Assembly: GCF_013267355.1 (NCBI RefSeq)
Contig: NZ_CP053985.1
Span: forward strand, 4,774,001-4,838,000
Reading direction: 5' to 3'
Source: Achromobacter pestifer
GTDB lineage: Bacteria > Pseudomonadota > Gammaproteobacteria > Burkholderiales > Burkholderiaceae_B
DNA length: 64,000 nt
The position numbers and the translations under genes are program-made. Shown piece by piece: positions 40,488 through 48,871 of the stretch (positions within the stretch are counted from its first letter, which is position 1; each line of letters begins with the position of its first letter). The notes under the pieces were generated by a model. The model searched no databases. It was not told the origin of the DNA and saw only the letters and a program-made list of their open reading frames with translations.

Positions 40488-41402
40488 ATGTCCATGCAGC
40501 ATCTTCCCGTCCCGGCCACGCTGGACGCCAGCGAGCGCATCACCATCACCAGCGGCGAGCACCAAGCCGAGTTCGCGCCGGGCGGCGGCGGCCGCCTGAC
40601 CCGGCTGTCCACCGGCGCTCATGAATGGATCGTGCCCCTGACCGACACGCAGTGGCCCGCCGGGCGTTGGCCGCGGGCGGGCTCGTATCCGTTGGCGCCG
40701 TACTCCAACCGCATTCGCGATGGCGTGTTCACCTTCAACGGCGCCAGGCACGCCTTGCAGTCCGTGCCCGGCCGGCCCCATGCGATCCACGGCGCGGGCT
40801 TGCATCAACCGTGGCGCGTGCGCAGCCAGGGCGCGGACAGCGTCGACCTGGTGCTGGAGCAGCCCGCCGGCGTGCTGGGCTGGCCCTGGCCGTTCGAATG
40901 CGTGCAGCGCTACCAACTGGATGCGCGCGGCCTGAGCGTGGCGCTTGCCATCGTCAATCTTGGCGATACGCCCATGCCCTGCGGCCTGGGCCTGCATCCC
41001 TATTTCACGGCCGAGCGCGTCACGCTGCATGCGCGCCGCGAGTGGGCGGCGGACGCCGACGGATTGCCCGCCGGCAGCAAGACCGTCCACGTGCGCGAGC
41101 TGCGGCGCTCGGCCAGCGGCTGCGATACCTACCTGTCGCAGTGGGAAGGACGGGCCACTCTGCATTGGCCCGATGGGCACCAGCTGTCGCTGCACGCCGA
41201 TCCGGCGTTTGCGCACCTGGTGGTCTACACGGCGGGCGGATCGGAATTCCTTTGCGTCGAGCCGGTCACCAATGTGGCGGACGCGTTCAACCTCGCGGCG
41301 GGCGGCGAAGCCCGCAGCGGCATGCGGGTGCTTGAGCCCGGGGCGCGCTTTACCGCGACCGCATTGTTCGGCTTGGAGCCGCCCCGACCGGCGCGTTCCT
41401 GA
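40488..41402 (+). CDS. Aldose 1-epimerase family protein
   Basis: A 304-residue galactose mutarotase-like protein, which interconverts anomers of sugars. Key stretches: SYPLAPYSNRIRDGVFTFNG (the substrate Asn-Arg region), HAIHGAGLHQPWRV with the catalytic His pair, CGLGLHPYFTAERV with the second His, and the catalytic Glu region FLCVEPVTNVADAFN. The natural sugar is unknown; no sugar operon is nearby. It starts 83 bp after the LysR gene. Confidence 0.9.
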   Translation: MSMQHLPVPATLDASERITITSGEHQAEFAPGGGGRLTRLSTGAHEWIVPLTDTQWPAGRWPRAGSYPLAPYSNRIRDGVFTFNGARHALQSVPGRPHAIHGAGLHQPWRVRSQGADSVDLVLEQPAGVLGWPWPFECVQRYQLDARGLSVALAIVNLGDTPMPCGLGLHPYFTAERVTLHARREWAADADGLPAGSKTVHVRELRRSASGCDTYLSQWEGRATLHWPDGHQLSLHADPAFAHLVVYTAGGSEFLCVEPVTNVADAFNLAAGGEARSGMRVLEPGARFTATALFGLEPPRPARS

Positions 41403-41477
41403 TGCCTGCAAGCGGCGCTTTGAAAGCGCCCCTGCCTGCGGCGATAATCCGGGCAAACCAAGTTCAGGAGTCCTCCA

Positions 41478-41834
41478 ATGAAAAAGCTCAGCACCGAACA
41501 ATTGCAGGCTGCGGCCGAGACGCTGCGCCGCGTGCAGGCGAGGCTGGCCCGCGCCGGCAACCTGCCGCTTGAGCCCACGCTCTACGCCTGCGCGCAAGGA
41601 TTCCGCCGCAACGTACCCGACTATCTGTGGTCGTGGCTGTCCGGCTTGCTTGCGCCGCACAAGAGCCTGGGCGCGTGGATGGACGCGCACCAGCCGGGCT
41701 GGCGCGCGGGCAAGACGCCTGCCGCGGTGGTTTACGCGCGCAGTGAAAATGGCTGGCTGGAGTGGTTGATCGCCGAGCTGGAAGCCGAGATCAATGATCC
41801 CCACGCCCGCGCCAAGCGGGAAGGGCGCGCTTGA
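41478..41834 (+). CDS. Uncharacterised small protein
   Basis: A 118-residue protein with AGGAG 8 bp before its ATG. It begins with a helix (KKLSTEQLQAAAETLRRVQA), then FRRNVPDYLWSWLSGLLAPH and AVVYARSENGWLEWLIAELE. No known family; it is soluble and mostly helical. Confidence 0.65.
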   Translation: MKKLSTEQLQAAAETLRRVQARLARAGNLPLEPTLYACAQGFRRNVPDYLWSWLSGLLAPHKSLGAWMDAHQPGWRAGKTPAAVVYARSENGWLEWLIAELEAEINDPHARAKREGRA

Positions 41835-41851
41835 AAGAACGCGCCTGACGC

Positions 41852-41873
41852 GCATCCGGCCGGGGCCGGATGC
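41852..41873. terminator. Hairpin between convergent genes
   Basis: GCATCCGGCC-GG-GGCCGGATGC is a perfect 10-bp stem with a 2-base loop, between two convergent genes. No T run follows, so it may slow rather than fully stop transcription. Confidence 0.5.
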
Positions 41874-41885
41874 CGGTTCGATATG

Positions 41886-42119
41886 TCAGGCCCGCTCGGC
41901 GCGCGAACGGCGTAGCAGCAGGAACAGCAGTTCCAGCACGGCGGCCGCCAGCAGGGCGGCCAACACCGAACCCAGCACTTGCGAGTCCCACAGGCGTGGC
42001 GGCCCCACGCGGAACTGCACGGTGTCGAAGACCAGCCCGGCCGTGATGCCGGCGACGATGGCGGCCTTCCATCCTTGCAAAGGGGCCAGCCGCAGCATCA
42101 GCAGGGTGAAGGCCACCAT
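41886..42119 (-). CDS. Small membrane protein
   Basis: A hydrophobic protein of at least 77 residues. The ATG at 42119 (MVAFTLLMLRLAPLQGWKAA) is the first standard start, but the frame is open upstream with plausible sequence (LLLDHILNQALEPVLWG), so translation may begin at a CTG near 42165. Two or three membrane segments are evident, the last being VLGSVLAALLAAAVLELLFL, and the tail RRSRAERA is basic. Function unknown. Confidence 0.55.
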   Translation of the reverse strand: MVAFTLLMLRLAPLQGWKAAIVAGITAGLVFDTVQFRVGPPRLWDSQVLGSVLAALLAAAVLELLFLLLRRSRAERA

Positions 42120-42283
42120 CCCCCAGAGCACGGGTTCAAGCGCCTGATTGAGAATGTGGTCGAGCAGAAGAGACTCCCGATGGCATTGCGCATGCGTTTG
42201 CGCGCAGTCGAGTTTGTACTGCTTTCTGCTTGCAATTGCGAGATGCCTCGCCGCCGGGCGCGGCGAGGCATCGCGATTGGACC

Positions 42284-43297
42284 CTAGAACCCTTCCAGCA
42301 CGATCTTGCCCTGCGCCTTGCCGCTTTCGATGAAGGCGTGCGCGCGACGCAGGTTTTCGGCATTGATCTTGCCGTAGTGCGCGCCCAGCGTGGTGCGCAG
42401 CGTGCCTTCGTCGATCAGGCGGGCGGCCTGGTTCAGCAACTCGTGCTGCGCGATCATGTCGGGCGTGCCGTGCAGCGGACGCGCGAACATGAACTCCCAA
42501 TGCAGCGACGCCGACTTGGACTTGAGCAGGCGCACGTCGATGGCGGAGGGATCGTCGATCAGGGCGATCTTGCCTTGCGGCGCAATCGCTTCGGCCATCT
42601 GCGCGAAATGCTGGTCGGTCTGGGTCAGGCCGGCGATGTGGCTGACGTGCTCGAAGCCGATGCGCTTGAGCTCGGCGGCCAGCGGCCGGCTGTGGTCGAT
42701 GACGTGATGCGCGCCCAGATCGCGCACCCAGGCCTGGGTTTCCGGACGCGAGGCGGTGCCGATCACCGTCAGGCCGGTCAGTTGGCGCGCCAGCTGCACC
42801 AGGATGGAACCTACGCCGCCCGCGGCGCCGATGACCAGCAGGCTGCCCTGGCTGGGGGCGGCGTTGTCCAGCACGCGCAGCCGGTCGAACAGCAGCTCCC
42901 ACGCGGTGATGGTGGTCAGCGGCAGCGCCGCGGCCTGCGCGTAGTCCAGGCTTGCGGGCATGCGGCCAACGATGCGCTCGTCCACCGCATGTAGCTCGCT
43001 GTTGGCGCCGGGTCGGTTCAGCGCGCCTGCATACCAGACGCGGTCGCCGGGCTTGAACAGGCTGGTCTTTGCACCCACTGCCCGCACGATGCCGGCGGCA
43101 TCCCAGCCTATGACCTCGGGCTGGCCGTCCTTGGGCTTGCGGTTGGCGCGGATCTTCACGTCCACCGGATTCACCGAGATGGCGCGGACCTCGACCAGCA
43201 GGTCGTGGCCGCCCGGGACGGGGTCGGCCAGGGTGATGTCCTGCAGTGCCTCGGGGTGGTCGGCGGGCAGGTTCTTGAAAAAGGCGATGGCTTTCAT
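42284..43297 (-). CDS. Zinc-independent alcohol dehydrogenase/quinone oxidoreductase
   Basis: A 337-residue medium-chain dehydrogenase. Motifs: VNPVDVKIRANRKPKDGQPE, VIGWDAAGIVRAVGAKTSLF, the NADPH-binding SLLVIGAAGGVGSILVQLAR and LTGLTVIGTASRPETQAWV. It lacks the Cys and His of zinc enzymes. This subgroup (YogA/ZADH-like) reduces quinones or enones. It lies 15 bp downstream of an SDR gene and both face a LysR regulator. Confidence 0.9.
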   Translation of the reverse strand: MKAIAFFKNLPADHPEALQDITLADPVPGGHDLLVEVRAISVNPVDVKIRANRKPKDGQPEVIGWDAAGIVRAVGAKTSLFKPGDRVWYAGALNRPGANSELHAVDERIVGRMPASLDYAQAAALPLTTITAWELLFDRLRVLDNAAPSQGSLLVIGAAGGVGSILVQLARQLTGLTVIGTASRPETQAWVRDLGAHHVIDHSRPLAAELKRIGFEHVSHIAGLTQTDQHFAQMAEAIAPQGKIALIDDPSAIDVRLLKSKSASLHWEFMFARPLHGTPDMIAQHELLNQAARLIDEGTLRTTLGAHYGKINAENLRRAHAFIESGKAQGKIVLEGF

Positions 43298-43312
43298 GGT
43301 TGCGTGCCGGGC

Positions 43313-44107
43313 TCAGATGATGGAACGCACCACGCCGCCGTCCACGCGCAGCGCCGCGCCGTTGGTGGCCGAGGCTTGCGTCGAGCAGGTGTAGACGACC
43401 ATGTTGGCCACTTCTTCCACGGTCGCCAGGCGCCGCAGCAGCGAAGTGGGCCGGTGCTGGGCGATGAAGTCGCGTTCCATCTGGTCCTGCGTCACGCCTT
43501 GCTCCTTGGCCATTTCGGCGAAGAAGTCCGATACGCCTTCCGAGCGCGTGGGGCCGGGCAGCACGGCGTTGACGGTGACGCCGGTGCCGGCGGTCAGTTC
43601 GGCCAGCCCGCGCGACACGCCCAGCAAGGCGGTCTTGCTGACGCCGTAGTGGATCATCTCGGCGGGGATCTGCACCGCGGATTCGCTGGAAATGAACACG
43701 ATGCGGCCCCAGCCGGCGGCCAGCATGCGCGGCAGGTAGTAGCGCGACAGGCGCACGCCGCTCATGACGTTGGTGTCCAGCATGTACTGCCAGTCGTCGT
43801 CCGTGATTTCGGTGAAGGACTTGGGCGCGAAGTAGCCGGCGTTGTTGATCAGAATGTCGACGTCGGGGTGGGCGGCCGAGATCGAGGCCGCGCCGTCGGC
43901 GGTGGTGAGATCGGCCTGCACCGTGCTCACGCGGGCGGCGGGAAACTGCTTGACGAGGGAGGCGGCGGCCTGCGCCAGCTTATCGGCGTTGCGGCCGTGG
44001 AGCACGACGTCGGCGCCGGCTTCGGCCAGGCCTGCGGCGATGGCCAGGCCGATGCCGCCGGACGATCCGGTGACCAGGGCCTTTTTGCCGTTCAGTTCGA
44101 TTTTCAT
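43313..44107 (-). CDS. SDR family oxidoreductase
   Basis: A 264-residue enzyme. TGSSGGIG near the N-terminus binds NAD(P)H; NNAGYFAP follows; the catalytic Ser is in FISSESAVQIP and the Tyr and Lys in HYGVSKTA. The C-terminus has LRRLATVEEVANMVVYTCST and RVDGGVVRSII. ATG 44107 follows GGAGTCACCCCC. It forms a two-gene operon with the quinone-oxidoreductase-like gene. Confidence 0.9.
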   Translation of the reverse strand: MKIELNGKKALVTGSSGGIGLAIAAGLAEAGADVVLHGRNADKLAQAAASLVKQFPAARVSTVQADLTTADGAASISAAHPDVDILINNAGYFAPKSFTEITDDDWQYMLDTNVMSGVRLSRYYLPRMLAAGWGRIVFISSESAVQIPAEMIHYGVSKTALLGVSRGLAELTAGTGVTVNAVLPGPTRSEGVSDFFAEMAKEQGVTQDQMERDFIAQHRPTSLLRRLATVEEVANMVVYTCSTQASATNGAALRVDGGVVRSII

Positions 44108-44190
44108 GGGGGTGACTCCTTGCGTGTCGGGGAATGGAGCCATGATTACCCAGTCCAAACCAGAGAAAAAGCGGCTAGCATCGCAGTCAG

Positions 44191-44209
44191 TTTCAATAAT
44201 TTTTTGAAA
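44191..44209. promoter_or_regulatory. Candidate LysR site in the SDR/LysR gap
   Basis: TTTCAA (44191-44196) faces TTGAAA (44204-44209) across 7 AT-rich bases, 12 bp before the LysR start. It is a plausible site for the divergent regulator. Confidence 0.45.
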
Positions 44210-44220
44210 ATGAGGCCGGC

Positions 44221-45123
44221 ATGGTGCGGTTCGAGGATCTGAGGATATTCATGGCAGCGGCGGACCAGGGCAGCTTTTCCGCCGCCGCACGTGAGCTGGA
44301 CCTGACGCCCGCGGTCGCAAGCGCCGCGCTCAAGCGGCTGGAGCAGGCGCTCGAAGCGCGCCTGTTCGTACGCTCGACGCGCAGCCTGCGGCTGACCAGC
44401 GACGGCGAACGCTATCTGGAGCATGCCCGTGCGGCGCTGTCGGCGCTGGAAGCGGGCAAGAACGCCGTGGCGCGCAACAAGACAGAGATCTCCGGCACGT
44501 TGTCCTTGTCCATCCCGTCCGATCTGGGCCGCCATGTGCTGCTGCCGTGGCTGGATGAATTCCAGGAACGGCATCCACGGGTCAACTTCCAGGTGCGCAT
44601 CAGCGATCGCCTGGCCGACCTGTACCGCCAGCCGGTGGATCTGGCGGTGCGTTATGGCACGCCGAACGACTCGGGGCTGGTGGCCCTGCCGCTGTCCGAG
44701 CACAACCGCCGCGTGGTGTGCGCCTCGCCCGCCTATCTTGCGCGTCATGGCGTGCCGCGGGCGCCCGAAGACCTGCGCCGCCACAACTGCCTGTCCTTCG
44801 TTCTGGGCGAAACCCTGCACGACCGCTGGGTCTTCAGGCACGAGGGCGCCGCCCTCACCATTCCGGTCAAGGGCGACCGCGTCGGCGATGATGGTGAACT
44901 GGTGCGCCGCTGGGCGCTGGCCGGCCATGGCCTGGCCTACAAGTCGCGCTTTGACGTGCTGGCCGACCTGCGGGCCGGCAGGCTCATCGAGGTCCTGGCC
45001 GACTACACCAGCGAGCCGTCGCCGCTGTATCTGCTGTGCGTGCACCGCATGCTGCTGTCGCCTGCGGTCAAGCGCCTGCGCGAGTTCCTGCACGAGCGCT
45101 TCAAGGCTTTCGAGGCGGGCTAG
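44221..45123 (+). CDS. LysR family regulator of the SDR/oxidoreductase pair
   Basis: A 300-residue regulator. The opening MVRFEDLRIFMAAADQGSFS and LTPAVASAALKRLEQALEAR are the winged helix; GTLSLSIPSDLGRHVLLPWL starts the effector domain, with VDLAVRYGTPNDSGLVALPL and WALAGHGLAYKSRFDVLADL. This is the CrgA/DmlR-like subgroup that often controls a divergent oxidoreductase. Confidence 0.92.
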   Translation: MVRFEDLRIFMAAADQGSFSAAARELDLTPAVASAALKRLEQALEARLFVRSTRSLRLTSDGERYLEHARAALSALEAGKNAVARNKTEISGTLSLSIPSDLGRHVLLPWLDEFQERHPRVNFQVRISDRLADLYRQPVDLAVRYGTPNDSGLVALPLSEHNRRVVCASPAYLARHGVPRAPEDLRRHNCLSFVLGETLHDRWVFRHEGAALTIPVKGDRVGDDGELVRRWALAGHGLAYKSRFDVLADLRAGRLIEVLADYTSEPSPLYLLCVHRMLLSPAVKRLREFLHERFKAFEAG

Positions 45124-45273
45124 CCGCGGCGGGGCGGTTGCGACGAAACTCGTAACACCACTCCAGCGCCGTGGGCGTATGCTGTGTGTTCGAATGGATT
45201 GCCGGTCGCACGCGCCGGAACACCGCCGCCAGGCCGCCGATTCACGACTCACCCCCCTTAGCGGAGACGAGCT

Positions 45274-45489
45274 ATGTCGAATCATGTCTACAAGCAAATC
45301 GAACTGGTGGGTTCATCCACCAAGTCCACCGACGACGCCATCTCCCAGGCCATCGCGCGTGCTTCCGAGACGCTGCGCAACCTGGACTGGTTCGAAGTCA
45401 CCGAAGTGCGCGGCCACATCAAGGACGGCAAGGTGGCGTACTGGCAGGTCGGCATGAAGATAGGCATGCGGCTGGAAGGGAACGAATGA
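45274..45489 (+). CDS. Dodecin, flavin-storage protein
   Basis: A 71-residue protein that assembles into a hollow dodecamer binding flavins. The sequence follows the family from end to end: MSNHVYKQIELVGSSTKSTD, AISQAIARASETLRNLDWFE and VTEVRGHIKDGKVAYWQVGM. The Trp in RNLDWFEV is the one that stacks on the isoalloxazine ring. ATG follows CGGAGACGAG. Confidence 0.95.
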   Translation: MSNHVYKQIELVGSSTKSTDDAISQAIARASETLRNLDWFEVTEVRGHIKDGKVAYWQVGMKIGMRLEGNE

Positions 45490-45506
45490 GTCCGCTTGCT
45501 GCTTCT

Positions 45507-46081
45507 TTCTTGAGCACGCCTTCCAAGTGATTGTCGGATAAGGACTTTTCCGGCTTGTTATCCGACTGTTCAGAGGCTTGTCCACATTCGGTGGGGACAA
45601 GCCTGCTTCCCTTTCGCCTGCCGTCCTCGTGGTCTGCCGTGGCATCGTGAACCTGCCGGCAGTGAGCGTTTCTTGAGCGGCCCCTTCAAGTGCTTGGCGC
45701 ATAAGGCTTTTTGCATGCTGCCCTCATACTGTCCTCAGGCTTATCCACATTTGGCGGGGACAACCTTGGCGCTTCGATACGGCGTTTGAGCCATTTTTGA
45801 CCACCCCTTGCAGGCGGTTGATATGCAAGGAAATTTCCGACCTGCCCTCATACTGTCCTCATGTTTTTCCACAGAACGCGGGGACAAATCCACATTTCGG
45901 CGCAACTGCCGCGCCAGTCCGCAGGTTCACTCTGATTTCGGTGGATAAGTGCGTCAAAAATCATCCAAAAGGATGATTGCGCATTTTTTGACCGCCCCTT
46001 GCAAGTACTTGGCAGGGCAGGGAATTTTCACTATGCCCCAAGGCTGTCCTCAACCTTCTCCACAGTTGGCGGGGATAAGTG
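45507..46081. repeat. Four imperfect 97-bp repeats with DnaA-box-like motifs
   Basis: Units lie at 45507-45603, 45669-45765, 45793-45888 and 45983-46081. Each starts with a block like TTGACCGCCCCTTGCAAGT and ends with TTNTCCACA, 4-6 bases, then GGGGACAA or GGGGATAA facing back. TTATCCACA, the consensus DnaA box, occurs exactly at 45741-45749. One-mismatch boxes are at 45578 (TTGTCCACA), 45865 (TTTTCCACA), 46056 (TTCTCCACA) and, reversed, at 45940 (TTATCCACC). Unit 1 also has a 9-bp inverted repeat GTCGGATAA/TTATCCGAC (45533, 45558). No credible coding frame crosses this 830-bp gap. It may be a DnaA-binding locus (origin-like or titration site) or a dispersed repeat family. Confidence 0.65.
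45959..45978. repeat. AATCATCC hairpin before the fourth repeat unit
   Basis: AATCATCC-AAAA-GGATGATT is a perfect 8-bp stem with a 4-base loop, 5 bp before the fourth repeat unit. Confidence 0.6.
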
Positions 46082-46097
46082 TGAGGTGTAGTGTGAG

Positions 46098-46190
46098 CCC
46101 CCACGCCGCACTCGCTGCGCTCGCTTGCTGCCCCCCGAGGGGGCTGGCCCGCCTTGGGGCGGCCCGGCGGCGGGTCGGCGCTCTGGCGGA
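46098..46190. repeat. GC-rich extragenic element (Burkholderiales REP-like)
   Basis: The stretch beginning CCCCCACGCCGCACTCGCTG continues with CGCTCGCTTGCTGCCCCCCG, AGGGGGCTGGCCCGCC and TTGGGGCGGCCCGGCGGCGG. It contains several nested palindromes (CCCCC/GGGGG, GGCCCGCC/GGGGCGGCC). From memory this string is common between genes of Achromobacter, Bordetella and relatives. It has no coding content. Confidence 0.6.
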
Positions 46191-46222
46191 TTGGATGCAC
46201 CAGCGGCGACCGTCGCCGCTGC

Positions 46223-46253
46223 AAAAAAAAAGCCCCCCGACGTATCGGGGGGC
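46223..46253 (-). terminator. Minus-strand terminator of the FMN reductase gene
   Basis: AGCCCCCCGA-CGTA-TCGGGGGGCT; on the minus strand the stem runs into nine T residues. Confidence 0.9.
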
Positions 46254-46321
46254 TGGATCGCCCGGAGGTAGACGGGCGATCTCTGCCGGCCGGGAGGAGC
46301 CCGTGCCGGCAGCGGCGGCGA

Positions 46322-46876
46322 TCAGGCGTTGAACTTCTTGATCCAGTCCACGTAGCGGTCCACCCAGCCTTGCAGGAACTTGCGGGTGCCTTCGTTGGTG
46401 ATGTTGTACTGGTCGTCGACCAGGCCTTCCGTGAACTGCAGGAAGACCTCGGGCGTGGTCAGGGCGTTGGCGCCTTCGGCGGCCATGATGTTGCGCAGGT
46501 GCTGTTGCATCAGCGCGGTGCCGGCGGCGCTGGGCGAGGTGCCGACGATGCCGACGGCCTTGCCGGTCCAGGAGTTCTGGCCCCAGGGACGCGAGCCCCA
46601 ATCGATGGCGTTCTTGATGGCGGCGGGCACGGAGCGGTTGTGCTCGGGCGAAACGAACAGGATGCCTTGCGCGTCGGCGATCTGCTGCTTGAGCTTGGCG
46701 GCGGGGGCCGGCAGGTTGTTCTCGTTGTCCTGGTTGTAGAGCGGCACGTCGCCCAGGCTCACGTATTCGAACTTGAAGTCCGCGGGCACCAGCTTTTCCA
46801 GCGCGCGGGCCAGCCGCAGGTTGAACGAGGCAGCGCGCAGGCTTCCGACGAAAACGGCAATCTTGTAGGTGCTCAT
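46322..46876 (-). CDS. NADPH-dependent FMN reductase (ChrR/YieF-like)
   Basis: A 184-residue flavodoxin-like reductase. The flavin phosphate loop is KIAVFVGSLRAASFNLRLAR; the second site is LFVSPEHNRSVPAAIKNAID, with the family signature PEHNRSVP and WGSRPWGQNSW. These enzymes reduce quinones, chromate or azo compounds through FMN. ATG 46876 starts MSTYKIAV; a longer frame adds unrelated sequence. Confidence 0.92.
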   Translation of the reverse strand: MSTYKIAVFVGSLRAASFNLRLARALEKLVPADFKFEYVSLGDVPLYNQDNENNLPAPAAKLKQQIADAQGILFVSPEHNRSVPAAIKNAIDWGSRPWGQNSWTGKAVGIVGTSPSAAGTALMQQHLRNIMAAEGANALTTPEVFLQFTEGLVDDQYNITNEGTRKFLQGWVDRYVDWIKKFNA

Positions 46877-47006
46877 GGGGCGCAGGCTCCAAGGGGTGGA
46901 CGGGAATGTCAGTGTAGACCTGTAAGCAAGCCCGCTCAATCTCGATCGCGGATATGTTTATTCAGGATCATGACGCCCTGATGTCGGCCGCGCGCGGGCC
47001 GGTGCA

Positions 47007-47381
47007 TCAGCTCATCAGGCTGACATGGGCAGCGACCACGCGCCATCCTTCAGGCGTGCGCATCCAGGTCTGGCTTTGCCGGCCGATGCGGTCGCTGCCG
47101 TCGCGCTGGAATTCCAGATTGGCCGTTGCGAAATCCTGGCCGTAGGTGGTGACGACCGTGAGCAACACGCGGCGGGCCAGGCCTTGCGGCGAACGCGCCG
47201 CGCGGAAGGCGCGGATGGCATCGTAGCCGTAGAGATTTTCGCCTGCGCCGTAGCGCAGCGTGTGAGGGCTGTTCCAGAAGAGCACATCCAGAACCTCCAC
47301 CTGATTGTTCACCAGGGCGGTTTCGTAGCGGTCCAGGGCGGCTGTGACTTCCGCCACGACGTCGGGCAGATTGATATCCAT
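47007..47381 (-). CDS. AtzH/HpxZ-like protein (DUF3225)
   Basis: A 124-residue NTF2-like protein starting [20 protein letters not shown]. The stretches [40 protein letters not shown] and [20 protein letters not shown] are the family signature. Such proteins are encoded with AtzE/HpxY-type amidases, and AtzH acts as an amidase in cyanuric acid breakdown. The cognate AtzG-AtzE genes lie 1.5 kb upstream on the same strand, separated by a plus-strand gene and gntR. Confidence 0.85.
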   Translation of the reverse strand: MDINLPDVVAEVTAALDRYETALVNNQVEVLDVLFWNSPHTLRYGAGENLYGYDAIRAFRAARSPQGLARRVLLTVVTTYGQDFATANLEFQRDGSDRIGRQSQTWMRTPEGWRVVAAHVSLMS

Positions 47382-47581
47382 GCTTGCTGCTCCAGTTGGC
47401 ACCGTTGTGGTGCGAAATGTAGGGGTAATCACCAATGTGGTGTGTCCTGCGGTGCGGCGCATCCATCCCGAGAGCCGCGGTATTTCGGCCTCGTGGGGGA
47501 GCGCGGCACGGCAATCCTGGCATGCCGCTTGCTAGGGTTAATACTGCATAACAAGCTGCGCGCCGTTCCAGGAGTTCCGCC

Positions 47582-48121
47582 ATGTCCCGTTCTACCGTTT
47601 CCGCCCCGGTCACCATGCTGGTCACCCGGCACATCGCGCCCGAGCGCTATGGCGATTTCCTGTCCTGGATGCGCCAGGGCGAAATCCTCGCGGCAGGTTT
47701 CCCGGGCTTTCTTGGATCTGGCGTGCTGCAGCCCGCGGAAGGCGGCGACCAGTACCAGATCGTCCTGCGCTTTGCCGATGCGGCCAGCCTCGGCCGTTGG
47801 GAAAATTCCCTGCCGCGCCGCATGTGGCTGGAACGCGGAGCGGCGCTGGTGCGCGCCAGCCACGAGCGGCGCGTCAGCGGCACGGACGACTGGTTTGCGC
47901 CCAGGACCAGCGCGCCGCCGCGCTGGAAGCAGGCCGTCAGCATCTGGCTGGCCTACTTCCCGGTGTTGCTTGTGTTCTCCGTCCTGGTCAGCGAACCCCT
48001 GAGCCTGCTGCCGGTATTCTGGCGCGTGCTGATCACCAGCGTAGCGCTGACGCCCGTCATGGTGTTCATCTGCATGCCATTGGTGGCGCGCATGCTGCAT
48101 CGCTGGCTGCGCGCGGGCTGA
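47582..48121 (+). CDS. ABM-domain membrane protein
   Basis: A 179-residue protein. Residues 8-95 form an antibiotic-biosynthesis-monooxygenase-type ferredoxin-like domain (VTMLVTRHIAPERYGDFLSW, YQIVLRFADAASLGRWENSL). It is followed by two membrane segments (ISIWLAYFPVLLVFSVLV region and ITSVALTPVMVFICMPLVAR). This two-part layout is common for uncharacterised membrane-bound ABM proteins. Function unknown. It sits between the AtzH-like and gntR genes on the opposite strand. Confidence 0.8.
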   Translation: MSRSTVSAPVTMLVTRHIAPERYGDFLSWMRQGEILAAGFPGFLGSGVLQPAEGGDQYQIVLRFADAASLGRWENSLPRRMWLERGAALVRASHERRVSGTDDWFAPRTSAPPRWKQAVSIWLAYFPVLLVFSVLVSEPLSLLPVFWRVLITSVALTPVMVFICMPLVARMLHRWLRAG

Positions 48122-48141
48122 CGTGGGCATGCGCGGCCCTC

Positions 48142-48849
48142 TCAGGCCGCGCGCGCGCCACGGGAGGAATACAGCCGGTGCAGCGTGATCTTGCGCACCG
48201 CGGCCTGGCTGCCCTGGATATGCGCGTGCAGTAGCGCAACCGCGCGCGGCGCGTCGCCGGCCAGCGCCGCTTCCAGGATGGCCGCGTGCTCTTCATAGGT
48301 CTTGCCGATGCGCTCGGGCAGGGTGAAGTCCAGCCGCCGCACGATGCGGATGCGTTCGGTGGCGGCGCGATGCACGCGCGCGATCTCGGGGTTGCCGGCC
48401 GCGGCGACCAGATCGATGTGGAAGCGCTCGTCCAGATCCGCCAGCCGCTCGCAGTCGCTGGAGCGTTCGCTTGGGTCCACCAGCCAGACGTCGGCCAGCG
48501 GGCGCAGCGCGCGCTGGCGTTCGGCGGCGCTGGCCGACGCGCACAGCGCTTGCACCGCGGCCGCTTCCAGCACGCTGCGCAGCTCGTAGAAATGGTCCAG
48601 CGTGTTGAAGTCCAGCGGCTTGACCAGCCAGCCGTTGCGCTGGCGCACCTCCAGATAGCCTTCCCGCTCCAGGCGGAACAGGGCCTCGCGCACCGGCGTG
48701 CGGCTGACCTGCAGGCGGTCGGCGATCTCGGTTTCGGTGAAGCGGTCGCCCGGCGCCAGCCGGAAGTCCAGGATGTCCCGCTTCAGCGTGCCGTAGGCGG
48801 TGTCGGCCAGCGTGCGCGGTATGTCGATGATGGCGAAGGCGGTTCCCAT
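48142..48849 (-). CDS. GntR (FadR/FCD) family regulator
   Basis: A 235-residue regulator. The winged helix reads AYGTLKRDILDFRLAPGDRF, TETEIADRLQVSRTPVREAL and FRLEREGYLEVRQRNGWLVK. The FCD effector domain (residues 80-225) has the metal-binding pattern with DLDERFHIDLVAAAGNPEIA and YEEHAAILEAALAGDAPRAV. ATG 48849 is chosen. It is the last gene of the amidase/ABC operon and probably controls it in response to a carboxylate. Confidence 0.92.
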   Translation of the reverse strand: MGTAFAIIDIPRTLADTAYGTLKRDILDFRLAPGDRFTETEIADRLQVSRTPVREALFRLEREGYLEVRQRNGWLVKPLDFNTLDHFYELRSVLEAAAVQALCASASAAERQRALRPLADVWLVDPSERSSDCERLADLDERFHIDLVAAAGNPEIARVHRAATERIRIVRRLDFTLPERIGKTYEEHAAILEAALAGDAPRAVALLHAHIQGSQAAVRKITLHRLYSSRGARAA

Positions 48850-48871
48850 GTCGTGGCCTCGGATCGGTGGT

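Noticed and set aside
45507..46081. Small genes within the DnaA-box locus
   Set aside because: Frames there are short, lack ribosome sites and cross the repeat units without codon bias, so the gap is treated as non-coding.
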